A DNA stretch of 64,000 nt from positions 16,430,001 to 16,494,000 of the forward strand of contig OZ017804.1 in assembly GCA_963969395.1 (NCBI GenBank). Reading direction: 5' to 3'. This document shows, in pieces, positions 23,651-35,728 of this stretch; within the stretch, counting starts at the first letter, position 1; each line of letters opens with the position of its first letter. The position numbers and the translations under genes are program-made. Source of the DNA: Pseudoscleropodium purum (taxonomy: Eukaryota > Streptophyta > Bryopsida > Hypnales > Brachytheciaceae). Under the pieces are notes generated by a model that was given only the letters and a program-made list of their open reading frames with translations, did not search any database and was not told the origin of the DNA.

Positions 23651-26480
23651 AAAAATATTGTTAAGGAAAAAAATAGAGATCTTTGTAATTGGTTTTAGAT
23701 TTTTGGAAGATGCTTAAAAGACGATCATGGATAACTATTTCAAATTTTTACTCAGAAGTGTTTGAATCTATTTTTTTAATATAGATGATTTAATTTCTGA
23801 ATTTTTGAATCCATAGTTGGAAATCAAAGGTCTTGAATTAGTTTAAAGAAGTCAACTTTCTTTCAATTACTCAATTACAAAGTGTAGAGTATATTTTATG
23901 TTTATCTTTGGGTAGGTTTTTGAAGACAAATATAGATTGTTATTCCTTAGAAGCTTCAAAGATGCACCTTATGATACTCTAGCCTTATAATGCGACAAGA
24001 GATGATTTGTGTCTTTAAGATGACTTTAGATAGTTCTATAGGATAGAAGAAGTGACAACTTTTCATCCAATATTTTTTAAAGTTGCTTAAATGGATTTTC
24101 TACATATGGTTTTAGAACTAAAAATTCCTTTTCTATAGTACTATTGACTTTCTTTTGAAGAAAATGCTTAATTTAATAATCATTATATATTCCATTATAT
24201 GGCAATTTGTAGCTCCTTGTTTTTAATATGAATTTTAGATGTAAATTTTACAACTTTTACAACTTTGGACATATAAGTTCTTTCTATTAATTTTGTAATT
24301 ATGGAATGATCGAAAAATATGGTTTATATCATGATATTCTACAGTATTATGTATATATAACTAATGTAAAAACTTCTAAATATTTTAAGAATATTTTGAC
24401 TTAGATATGAATTTTCTTCATTTTTATTTTTGAAAATTTTTATGAAAAAATGAATTTTTTTTTACATTTAAGTAATTGAAGACAACATGTAACTATATCT
24501 CTAAACAAAATATAATATAAAACTTTTCATTGATAAAATATCACTCAACAGAAGAATAAAGAATGATGGATTTTGAAGTTCAATTTTGTGGCCATAAGCT
24601 TATCTTTTCAAGTTTGTCATGGATTCAATGTCTTTTACTTTGAAAATTCACAAAATACCAAATATTCTAATATATTATTTTTTTTCAAAAATTTCTAATT
24701 TTGATTCGTCTACAAATTAAAGAAGCTATTGATAATAATTTTGACTATATTTATATACATCAATATAATCATTACAATTGCAAGAATAAGGAAAGTATGA
24801 ATTTAAATTTTGAGGGGCTAATATTGAATTAGAGTTTAAAATATAAGCAATATGAGGATGAATATCCCTACCAAGTACTAACATTGAGGATTAGTTCATG
24901 CAAAGGGAGAAATATAAACCTCAAGTAGAGAATCAAGGACAAAATGACTTACATCATCTATAAGGTTCAAATATCTACATTGTTTTTTTTCCAACTTCTA
25001 AATATTTTGAAGATAATAATCCCATGAGTATAAATCACAACCTATAAGAGTTTAACCTTATAAGGACATGCCCATGTATTTATTTTTCAAAGATGAAATC
25101 ACATGTCTACTACAAGTTATAAAATTTTCATCCTTTTTGGAAAAAATTGAAATTATTGTAAATTTTTTAAGGAAAAAATGAAGAAATTTCATATTAAATA
25201 TACTTAAAAAACTTCGAATTCTCACAACAAATGTATAATATAATATATAACATCATGGTATATACCAAAGTTACCTTGTCATTGTATTATTTGAAAATTA
25301 ACAAATCATAGCCCATATACACATTAATCATAATGACAGACTTTGCAATATTGTTCACTCAAAGTGTAGTCAAATACCTTCAAAATAAACAAATTGGATG
25401 AAATTTTTTTTCCATCCTCCACTCATAACTAAAGTCATCTATTGGACACATACAACCTACTTGTTATATCATGCACCTCATTGGAATAGGGTGATAAATT
25501 TCTCCCAATAGTACTTTCTATATTTCCTCCCATCAAGTGAATCTACCAAAAAGGACTAGCCAATGTCTCCCAAGGGGAAAGTAAAAGAATTTGGACAAGT
25601 CAATTCTTATGCTCTCAAATTTCAATGCAATTCTTTCAAACTTATGTCAAAGATGGCTGAACAATTTGATATTTGTTCCAATTGGTGCCTAACAAATTAA
25701 AATCATACCACCCTAAATCTAAATTTCATAAGAAAATGATTCTATAAGAAAATAACGTTATCTTGGATTTTGTTTCTTCATTGTACTTTGCTCATACTTT
25801 TTGGACAATTTTGGTAATTGATATTTTTATTATATGTTTTAACCTTTAAAAAGCAATATTTTCATATTTCCAAGTCTCAAGTCTCATAGAAAACCTACAA
25901 TTTCATCCATGAAGGATAAGTACATCAATGGGTTAAAATTGTCAATCTCTAAGATAACTACACCTAATTGCAACCTAATTCTAAAACCGGTCCTTATATA
26001 TTCTCACCTACATATATACTCAATAACTTTTATTCTTGGGAGTTTAATTCAATTTTGGATACACATTTATTCATCACTTTGAAAATTAAAAAAATTGTAG
26101 TTTTAATCATCCACTGTCCAAAAAATGCATGCAATGAGAATTTGCAATCCCCTTCTAACTCCAAACAAGATTAAACAGTAGCTGACACAACTGACATAAA
26201 AATTGAAACCATTCTCAAAATGCTTATTTATTTGATTTCAAGTGCAGTTACTTTGAGTGGAGTGCAATAGGACATCCAACACTGTAAGTAAGACACCAGT
26301 GTCCATTACATTAGAGTCTTTCATTACCGGATGGACCACACTAAATTCGGGGACTCAGTAGCTGAAATTTACAAGCAATATCAAACCGCGGTTTCAGAAC
26401 TGCTTGATGGTTGTCACTCTTGTTAGTGACCAGCCCACGCAATACAGTTCCGGTATATAAATTGAACTGTACATTACTTC
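23651..26480. other. AT-rich intergenic region between RPS2 and SAS6
   Basis: No gene, terminal repeat or foldback was recognised. Composition rises again from about 26.3 kb toward the 3' end of the SAS6 gene. Confidence 0.45.
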
Positions 26481-27088
26481 TGGATTCACACTACGATGTC
26501 AGTGTCCTGAGTCTACAAGCGGAGATTGAATGCAAGGAAGAGAGAAAGTAATCTGCCGCAAAATGCAGGACGCGTTCGCTGACGTACCTCAGTTCACTCT
26601 AGACCAACAAGGACGCGGTGAAAGTAGTGAATACCGGAATCCTGACTCATTTTATTATTCCTTTGTAGGTTAGAGAAAACAGAACTTTGAGCGCTACGTC
26701 TTGCAACTCCCATCACGTATGAGGTACTTGAGCCTGTCACAAAACTTACAGCGGCAGCGAGGTTAACAACATCAATACCGGGCTCATTGATTGTAAAAAA
26801 GAGAAGAAAAAACCAAAATTTTGACAACAGGCAGAGTGCAAGGCAAGCTAAACCCACTAATAGCAATGGCAATGCCCACAGGCACATGCCAACTCGAACG
26901 TGATCACATCATGCTGCGGCTGCTGCACCAAGCGGGGATTATTCATCAATTATGTACAGCTATTCGCCTCCTTCACTTTTGCAGCGCGTTCAGAAACCAG
27001 AGGACCTCGGGGTGGGTCCTCCAATAAACTACTGTACCTTCGAGAGAACGGTCGTGCTCATTGCCCAAAGTGCAGAATTAAATTTCTG
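26481..27088 (-). other. Probable SAS6 3' UTR
   Basis: This stretch follows the SAS6 stop codon (TAA at 27091-27089) and is richer in G and C than the intergenic DNA to its left. A minus-strand frame at 26887-26594 encodes a hydrophobic stretch but has no link to the SAS6 frame and no recognisable domain. A GGTAACAG at the stop codon could act as a splice donor, so a further 3' exon cannot be excluded. Confidence 0.4.
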
Positions 27089-30000
27089 TTACCTACGTGA
27101 GAAATGACTCTTCTGTGGAGAGCGGTTGGAAGGGGACTTGAGTGCTTTGGTACGAGCAGGAGAGGGATTCTCCCTCTCACCGTGTCCCTTGGGAATCGAC
27201 TGCCGAGGTGGTGATGTCTTGGCTTTTGGTGACGACGCTCGTTGATCGTCAGCTTCGTTGCCTGCAGTTCGAACGGCAGGCTCACCACCAGCATTCGGAA
27301 TACGACAGCCTGGACCGCTTCGATCACCAGCGGGCATCAAAGGCGTTGACTGCTGCCCCTGCCTCGAAGGAGACTGCTGATTTGGAGATGGAGGTTGAGA
27401 GCCGTTACTCTGGGATCCATCTGCTGCAGCAAGATTGCTGTTCGTTCTACCGATTGCTATTGCACTTTTTGTAAGATTTGAGTATCCGGACCTGCGTAGT
27501 CAAAGAGACAAACTGTATGAAAGAAGTTTCGCAAATTTGCTGAATATGTTGCACCACTTCTGATCCACTCAGCGGCATAAGCATGGCGGTATGGCCAAGC
27601 AGAGATCAGTCGCCATCGTCTTGACACTGGAGCAAATGTAAATAGCTTCTCAAAAGTTCCCGTATTACACTCACAAAGTAATTAATGGAAAATTAAAGGA
27701 TCATCTAGTAGATCACTGGACCAGTACTAAAATGATACTAGATTTAATGTCAAGTTAATATTGACTTAGCAGTTGCCGATGTCATATCAAGTTAATATCG
27801 ATGACACTAACAACGCACTAAGTCGACATCATTTTCTTTACTGACATTAAACCAGCATTAACTCAGCATGAGGACTACATGAATCTAATGTCTATTATCT
27901 CAACATTAAGAGCATTGGCGATCCCATGGGAGTCTTTTGTGATGAGAATCATAGAAAGCAAGAACCTTACGATTGGTTTTAGAATGCTGACCTGTCAGCG
28001 AATGAAAGTTGAGGCCGGGGTAGTAGATTATGCTTCGATCCCCAAGAACTAGGATCCTCCCATGAGTTTAGCAGTGGAGCTCCATCCATGGGGGTCTGCT
28101 CCCCTGGGTAAGAAGACAGGTTAGCGGAGCCTGCAACTGCCGAGGTAGCTGTCATCCCTTTCGACTTGTAGTGGATTTTTTGAGCTGCTTGTACGGCAAT
28201 CTTGGTAACTGGTACATACATGGAGCGCTGGCTCCCTGCCAAGGACGGATTCGTGTTGAAAACTCCTAAGCCACTTTGATGCAACCCTCCTGGCTGAGGC
28301 TTGACCTGGAGAGAGGGAATGCCTGTAATGGCTGTAGCTGAGGAAGACAAATAAGGAGAAGACATAGGAAACTGGTTCTTGAATGCTGTAGATCCGGAAT
28401 TTGCACCACCCAAAGAACTGCTGGAGGATAGAGGAGTCGTGGCTTCGCCGGGTCTGTTGGCCGACGTGAGGCAGGAATATGCCAGCCCACTTGTGTTGGG
28501 TCGGGTGAATGTGCTAAAACGGGAGGAAACTGGACCACCTGGCAGCTTCCCTAATTGAGCCTCAGTCAATTGTTGATTCAACCATCTGCGTTCATAACGG
28601 TACGCATCATCATTTGAGTTGACTCGGGAAGATTCGAATTCTCTGGATATTACCCCTCACGTCAGAGAGATCTAAGTGAAGAAAAATAAATAAAGAGACG
28701 AACTGCAGTGAGAGAATGAGCCACTTACTGAATCATTTGTTGGTTGGATTGCTGTAAGGTCTGTGCTTCATCTAGTTTGGTAGTGATCTCCTCCATCTGA
28801 ACATTCATAACGTAGTTTTGGATATGAGAAATGTTGGGACCCTTGAAAGGTGAAATCAACAGAAAACATGAAAAAAAAATTCGACCAATAGCGAGGACGT
28901 TCTTAGTTTTTGACTATCGTACAAAGGATATAAAATCGTACAAAAATCATACAAGGGATATACCTTCTTCTTTTTATCCTCCATATCGGCTTTGATGGTT
29001 GTCAACTCATGTCGCAAAGTTGCATTCTCCGCTTCAGCCTTCTCAATGGCAGCCTGCCGTTCGTTGAGCAGATTGTCTTGCTGATTTGTGACCTGGCCTT
29101 TGAGCTTCACTTTTTGTTTTGAAGCACGCAACTCAACCTGTATGAACAAGGAAAAGAGGAAGAGTTATGTAAAAGCTCATCAGTACAGATGTACCATCCT
29201 GTGTCTAATTGGCAAGTTCCAAAATTTCCAAAATACGGCAAGAGAAGAATACCATAGTCGTATCGAACCTGAAGTTTCTCAATAATTTGATAGCACTTGC
29301 TAAGTTCGGTGGCATTAGCACTTGCTCGCTCCTCTGCACGGTCAGCTGCCGCCTGCGCCTCCTTCCGCGACGCTTCTAATTCTGACCTGAGCTTACATAA
29401 TGGTACAAAAAGTCAATTTTGAAGTTGTTACCGATTTGGTGCATAGCAAGCAACCGATCGGAAAATAATTATGCCGTCCATACTTTAGAAAACTCCATCC
29501 AAATTCACAAATTTAAAGCTGAACATGGGCTCCCAAACTATTTACCTCTGGGAAGCCTGTGCTTCGAGCTGCGTCGTCATTTTAGAAATCGACTCAGTTT
29601 TATCAGAAACCTGGATCCATACATAAACATGGTCTTAATAATAGTCGAAGTCGTCACTCACTACTCGACCATCCAATACACAACAATAAAATAGTGGGAT
29701 GGGAAATTACCTCCTGATCCAAGGCACTCAGGCGAATGAGATGTCGATTGGATTCTCTTTCAGCATCAGTCTTATATGCTTCCAAGTTACGCATCTCCTT
29801 TCTTAAACGATCACCTTCCTTTATTCAGAACCCCAGAATCACAATGCATAGAGGTTCGTATTAATTTAAAGGACAAAAGGTGACCAACAGGAAAGAAAAA
29901 ATCAAGGAAATGATTAAAAAAGTAGGTCACTCTAATCTCTCGAGTCAGTGGAGGAGCCTCGTTAAAAGAAAATCCTCCCCTCGAGCAATTGGACGTACCT

Positions 30001-33000
30001 GGGTCTTGTCCTCCAAATTTCTTTCGAGAGAGGTGCACTTATTTTTCAGCTCTGTAATAATATTATCAGTTGCGTACTTCGCATCCAATAATGAGCGCAC
30101 CTGCATTTTCAAACAAAATAGAGAATTTAGATTCCACAGCAATTTTGTACATCTATCGAGCAAAAACTAGACTCAGTAATTTTCACAAACATGGAAACTC
30201 ATTGACATGAACTATCGAGTTATGAACCTGTCTATCTAAATCAGAAGCACGTTGTTGCTGTTGATCAATTTGCAGTCGGAGACGACTCTCCAACTCCATG
30301 CGTTCCTTGTCAAGCCTGTCCTTGAGCTCTGTGGTCTCTTGCATGACCTGTTCCAAGAGAACCACAAAAAATCAGTTCTCGGATTTTTACGCTCATCAGC
30401 TTTTTACTTGACTGCAACAAACTTGACATCCAAGTTACTTGTGTCTGCCATTATTTTGCCTTCTCAGTGCTCCGTGGCTGCCCGGTTCTCGTCTTACATG
30501 TTCGTTCGTGGAGAAAGTGCCAGGCTTTTGAAGTCTTCGGAGATCTTGAATAGGAGCAGATGTCAAAAGATAATATTAAGACAACTTAAATCAACCACAT
30601 TTCTATAAATATCAGTCTCTCTTAACGTATCATGCTCGAGTTCCTTTTATGACAAACCTTTTCCTTTTCATGAGCGAGCTCCAGGGTGAATTCAGCTTTC
30701 AGCTCACTGATGTTTCTGCACTGGTTCTCCTTCAGCTCACCAAGTTCGCTGCATTTATGGATAAACAGCATAAAAATGCATGACTTAGCATTGCTGTATC
30801 CTAGAGACTGCAGGTGTTACTGTTGTGCTTATTTAATCCTCTGCTTAGACCTACTTCAATGGCTAAGAGAGCCAGTTGCACAAGATCAGGAAGGGCTGTC
30901 TCTGCCGTATTTGACCGTCAGACAGGGATGATGATTCTCTGACGAGTGAGATGTTCACTTCTAAAGCGCAGTTCTTAATGACTTCGTATCCTTCAAGGCC
31001 TACCCCTGAAACTCAATGACCTCTGAATGGAAAAAAAAGATGCCAGTAGGTAGTGACTTCGACGGACTCGTCTCAAAAATTATGCCAGCTTAAGAAACGA
31101 ACGAAACAATTCGAGTGATGAACAAATATTTGGAAACAGAGTTAGAACTGCATTCGCGTGTCCACTGACAGGTTGTGCGTCAATTGTTGAACATGACTAC
31201 CTTCATACCCTCTACACATCTAGAGTAACCTAGGTCACGCCAACTGACGCTCCACAGAAGATGAACGGAGTTTCCAGCGAAGACTAACTTCTAACGAAGC
31301 ACAGTTTTATCGTGAAGGAGGTTAGAAGTAATCGTACCTGCTTAAGTTATTGGCATCACGAAGAGCTTTTTCTAAAGAGTGCAGCGTTCTCCGCAATTTC
31401 TCATGCATGTCACTATTGATAGCCTGCCCCGCCATAGTAATTCTGAGCATTATTACAAAAAAAGGGGAAAGACGTCCGCAATGAGGTAAAACCCTTTCAA
31501 TCGAAGGGACTTCTAGTGCATTTATATTTGTACAGACTGCACAACATTCCCTTTGTCTACCTTGTACTCAGCCAGCCTGCCTGCGAGAAATTGTTTGATG
31601 ACAGTGTCATTTCCCTGCCGAAACACAAGTGATAGATGGCTAAGATGCTTAAACTGGTTTGTCTCCACCACAGTTAAAGTAGCATCCCCAGTTCGTAGGT
31701 GCAATACCGCCAGAAACCTGCCAGTACCCCTGCTTTTAAAATTACAGGACAACATCATTATCTCAATGATGCAAACGCTAACGACCACCCATATACATAC
31801 AAGGTAGAGAAAACCAGAAAGTCATATTAAACATGTGTGAGCGAGAAATTGTAACTTGTAAAGGACATGTTACAAACCTCGGATTATCAGTACACGAGGA
31901 AACAATACACTGCTCAAGCAACTCAATGAACTTGTAAGGAAACGTCGCAAAATCCACCAATATGCATTGTTCCACTTTAAGGCTCTGAAAGTCGTCTTCA
32001 TTGACTTCCAAAGAGTAGAAGAAGAAAGGATCCAATTCGTTGGTTATTTGCACTTGAAGAACCTGATACATGAAGACTGACTACTTTGTTAGCCTGTAGA
32101 AGTGCTTATCTGTTCGTTTAGTAGTAAGTATTCTCGCAGTCTGATTGGGACTAAATGACGCGTTAGCTTTGTCAAACAGACCATTTTTCCAATCTCAGGT
32201 GTCCAAGTTGCCTCTGAAGAATTAATACGTATTTCGTGATCATCTCATGATGATGCTTTGAACATTTAATTGTTTGATATACGGCAAAACAAACCGTAGA
32301 AAGCCGGTACCTTAGTGGAGCGATGTACTTTACTTAGTCCCATTATGAACCTTGCAGTGAGATCCATGTGCCGATCTTCCGCATTGGCCTTGGTTACTCG
32401 AACAGGAACAACTTTCTCAAATAAAGTAGAGGTGCTCTCCATCCCCCCACCCAGTTTACCATAGTCCTCCGTCTCAAAACCCATCCGGCTTCTTCCCTGA
32501 TCAAATGAATAGAGTTCTACTCAATCGCAACTTATGGTGAGCACTGCAATCTCAATACCAACAGAACAAGTACATGTCATCAAGTAAATGATGTCTCTGC
32601 CAGATAGTAAGAGCATGGTCATGAAAGTAATACGATCCTGGTGTAACATCTAAGTTGGTACTGAGAGGATAGTGACCTCGAAGGACTTCGGGGAATAGTC
32701 ACAGCACAGGTTCAGCTCCTGTTCGGATAATCCTTCATCCTTGAACTTTTTCTTCCTCACTTTCGAATGCTGATGGAACATCCGAGCATGCTCAAACGGT
32801 TGTTTTGGGTCCTGCTAAACCTGAACCGAAAATGTTGAGTACAGGAGACAGGACAGATTTCGCTGAATAAAAGGGGGCACGTTTCTTCAAACGTATCGAC
32901 ATGACAGTGAACTTCAAAAAGTAGTTAATTGCAGGTGTTTAAATTTCATCATGCTACTTCACATACAATCAAATCGGCTTCACTACACCATCACAGGCCA

Positions 33001-33155
33001 CTCATTACCATAAACACCCCAAACTCATTGGGATCAGTACATTGACCATAAGTAGCATGCCTGATCAATACCTGAGTGCACCATATAAAATATGAAATAC
33101 GTGACACTCTACCTCTTCCACATAACCAAAGATTGTGAGGGATGACGAAGGATAC
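27089..33155 (-). CDS. SAS6: SAS-6 centriole cartwheel protein (5' end uncertain)
   Basis: Sixteen in-frame exons were traced: 33155-33113, 32811-32677, 32496-32311, 32062-31878, 31729-31534, 31423-31338, 30748-30658, 30347-30228, 30100-29999, 29818-29711, 29610-29546, 29386-29269, 29137-28964, 28796-28729, 28585-27992, 27491-27089, giving about 890 residues. The globular SAS-6 head is clear: VVPVRV, then QITNELDPFFFYSLEVNEDD, the signature DFATFPYKFIELLEQC, and VVETNQFKHLSHLSL with the Phe used in head-to-head dimerisation. A coiled coil of about 300 residues follows, interrupted by nearly every intron, then WLNQQLTEAQLGK and a long Ser/Pro/Gly-rich basic tail of over 300 residues. SAS-6 sets the ninefold symmetry of new centrioles; in plants it is kept only where sperm swim. 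The first ATG inside the SAS-6 head exon is at 32484, but open frame continues upstream through two more exons. The donor of exon 31729-31534 has alternatives. Confidence 0.92.
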
Positions 33156-34007
33156 CTGAAAGCGGGAACACAAATCTGTCATCGAACAGACGAAATTTTT
33201 TCTCCGTCAACGTACAAATAATGGCAGCAAGTATTTGCCTGGAAAACAGGATCATCAGGGGGCACTTCTTACTAATCTGCAAACTTGTGGATTTAAACCT
33301 CTGTTATACACCTAATCGTCACAAAAAAATTCTAAATAAAAACTGCATCAACTTGTACTTGCTTCAGAAACTGTAATTCTTTAGCATTAGTGCTGCAGTA
33401 TGGTATGCCTTCAATTAATCAAGCGTTGTAGACGGATGCAGGATCAACGACAGCTACGCAGACAGCAGTATAACAGAATTTGAGACGAATAGGAGTAATG
33501 CATACCGAGCATAGCCAAATCATAACCTCTAGTTGCATTTGAATAGAGTCCTCAACCTTTCGAGAAACTCCGCCCAGACCGAGTTACAAAGGACGAATAC
33601 GATGGAAATACTAATTTTCAAGTCCTACTGGTTGTCCTACAATCTACAAAAACAAAGCACCGAAAAAACATCTCTCTCGGAGAAAATGGCCGACACAGCA
33701 CTAAGAACAACAGAAAACAACATATGCAGTAAAATAAAAACAATTGAACAATTCACGCATCTAAAAATCTCAAGAATTTCAAGGGCATTGTACCTAAACG
33801 CAGAGCAGGATCGCGACACAAGTGCGAAACCTATAACCAGCGCCAGCGCACATGCATTGCCTTGAACGATTGCAAAAAATACGAGAAAAACGCGATAACT
33901 TGGTGTCACACAGTAACAAGAACTGCCCACTTCGACTCGATTCCCAAATTTCGTGAACAGAGCTAGCTATGGAGGGGTGAACAAATTCAATTGTAATTTT
34001 AAAGGAA

Positions 34008-34460
34008 TCAGGATAATGTGAGTACCAGGACAATGCAGTGGCGAAGGAGAAAAATCACTGTCCGAATTGCGGCAACTTCGTAAAGATTGGCAATCGGCGT
34101 TACAAACAGCCTGACAGAGTTGATGTTGCGTCGAAGAGCAGCACTGAGCCGAATGAATCTCCAAGGAAGGTCGACCGATCGATCGAGAGGAGGGGGGAGA
34201 GAGGGGTTCCAGAGAAAGAGGATAAACAGACGGCGGGAAACAAGGGAAGAAGCGGCAGTTAAGGCACGCTTAGCATGTTCCACTTCGAAATGTTCTTGCG
34301 CTATCGAAAGCGAGTCCGCTACCAAGCCTTGTAACTGTTCTCCATTGCGGTTCCGACTCGCCAGTTTCAAACGCAAACGGACGTGCCCTGATTCAGCTTG
34401 GATGTCACTAATGTCCGCTTCGCCGAACATCTTCTTGCCTCCAAATGCCGACCTCTCCAT
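34008..34460 (-). CDS. Candidate upstream coding exon, unassigned (possible first exon of SAS6)
   Basis: An ATG at 34460 opens a frame of 150 codons to a TGA at 34008. The first 75 residues look genuinely coding (MERSAFGGKKMFGEADISD, balanced charge, helical second half), while the remainder is hydrophobic and resembles untranslated or intronic sequence. If spliced out near the codons for SRRL, at a donor starting GTTTATCC, the phase fits the SAS6 exon that begins at 33155. This would give a SAS-6 with an N-terminal extension of roughly 140 residues. Alternatively it is a separate small gene or 5' UTR. I do not recognise the protein. Confidence 0.35.
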   Translation of the reverse strand: MERSAFGGKKMFGEADISDIQAESGHVRLRLKLASRNRNGEQLQGLVADSLSIAQEHFEVEHAKRALTAASSLVSRRLFILFLWNPSLPPPLDRSVDLPWRFIRLSAALRRNINSVRLFVTPIANLYEVAAIRTVIFLLRHCIVLVLTLS

Positions 34461-34514
34461 CGCAACTCCGAATTGTTTGCTTTTCGTTAAAAACAAGAAC
34501 GGATCGAAAAACAA

Positions 34515-35728
34515 GAACTGTGTAACCCTGAGACTCTGTCCTAGGTAAACAACAATAAGGCGGATGCCATAGTCTCTGTCCTGCCAACAAATCGATCCGC
34601 GACAAAATTAAGAGAGCTAAGAGAGGCTATGATTTCATGGTGCCATGGTTTGTATGGAATTCAAGATGATGAGCAAAGCAATAAAAATTCCTCTAAGGAA
34701 TGTCCTCTATTTTATTCAAGAATACTATCGCTGGTACTTGGATTGCGAATTGCTACTGATGTTTCCAAAGAGTTGAATGAACTCAAACTGAAATAAATTG
34801 GTTTTTCAGTAATCCCTACCTTTTGTAATTGTACGATCCCTGTCTGTCCCAAGAATTTCTCTCATTGTGTACAAATCTTATTGAACTCCTTCCACTTGTC
34901 AAGTCGTGAAAGTAAGTTAAGTCGTGAACAAAATGTTACCGTACACTGCATTTAGAAGTTCTTTCCTCTCCAGGCAAGGCCAGTAGCAATTAGAGATAAT
35001 TGAGGGTCACAACCATAGTATATAAGAAGCTATTCATACTTTCACTTCAATGTAGACCTTGCTTGTGTTGAAGCAATGCCTCCTCCCCTTCGATTCAAGG
35101 TCAACAGGCAGATTGCAACTCAAATCGACCGACCATATGATGAATTCAGAACTTGCCAAACGTAGAAAACTCTATCCTTACTCGTCATGATATACAGTGT
35201 ACCTTTTCTAACTTGTAAGAGAGACTCAAAGAACAGCACTGGTCAGAAAGGAAGAACGCAGTCAGAATTAAACTGGCTCACCAAGAAGAAGTATAAGCAA
35301 CAATCCTAAAATCACAGAGAAAGCTGCAAAAAAGCGCTTCCATATGTATTTTACGAAGTCCAACTTCACGCACTATAACAACAGAGCGAGGACTGAATGG
35401 AGAACGAAATTCGTGCAGCGCAAGACTCGTGCACCTTTCACCAATTATGGGATGGAACGCATGAATGAAAGACGCACATTAACTTAACAAAAAGATACCA
35501 AACGCAAGTTGCAAAAGTCATGTTTCATTTTCAGTCCCCATCACTAACTAGACAGGAATTGCAAATTACTAAGATCTCAATAGAAAACGAGGAGAGTTCT
35601 TCATTACTGATGTATTGGTACAAACAGCTTCAGCACAAGAATGACTTCTACTGCGAAACACCATGATTAGCTCAGTCAAGCCTTTCTACGACATAAACGC
35701 ATGCAGGTCCGCAAACGTCAAATCAAAC
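34515..35728. other. Short intergenic region between SAS6 and RPL27A
   Basis: It contains the likely 3' UTR of RPL27A (right side) and upstream sequence of the SAS6 locus (left side). Moderate base composition, no open frame with support, and no repeat recognised. Confidence 0.4.

Noticed and set aside
26594..26887. Hydrophobic 97-codon minus-strand frame downstream of SAS6
   Set aside because: No start context, splice link or family; best explained as 3' UTR.
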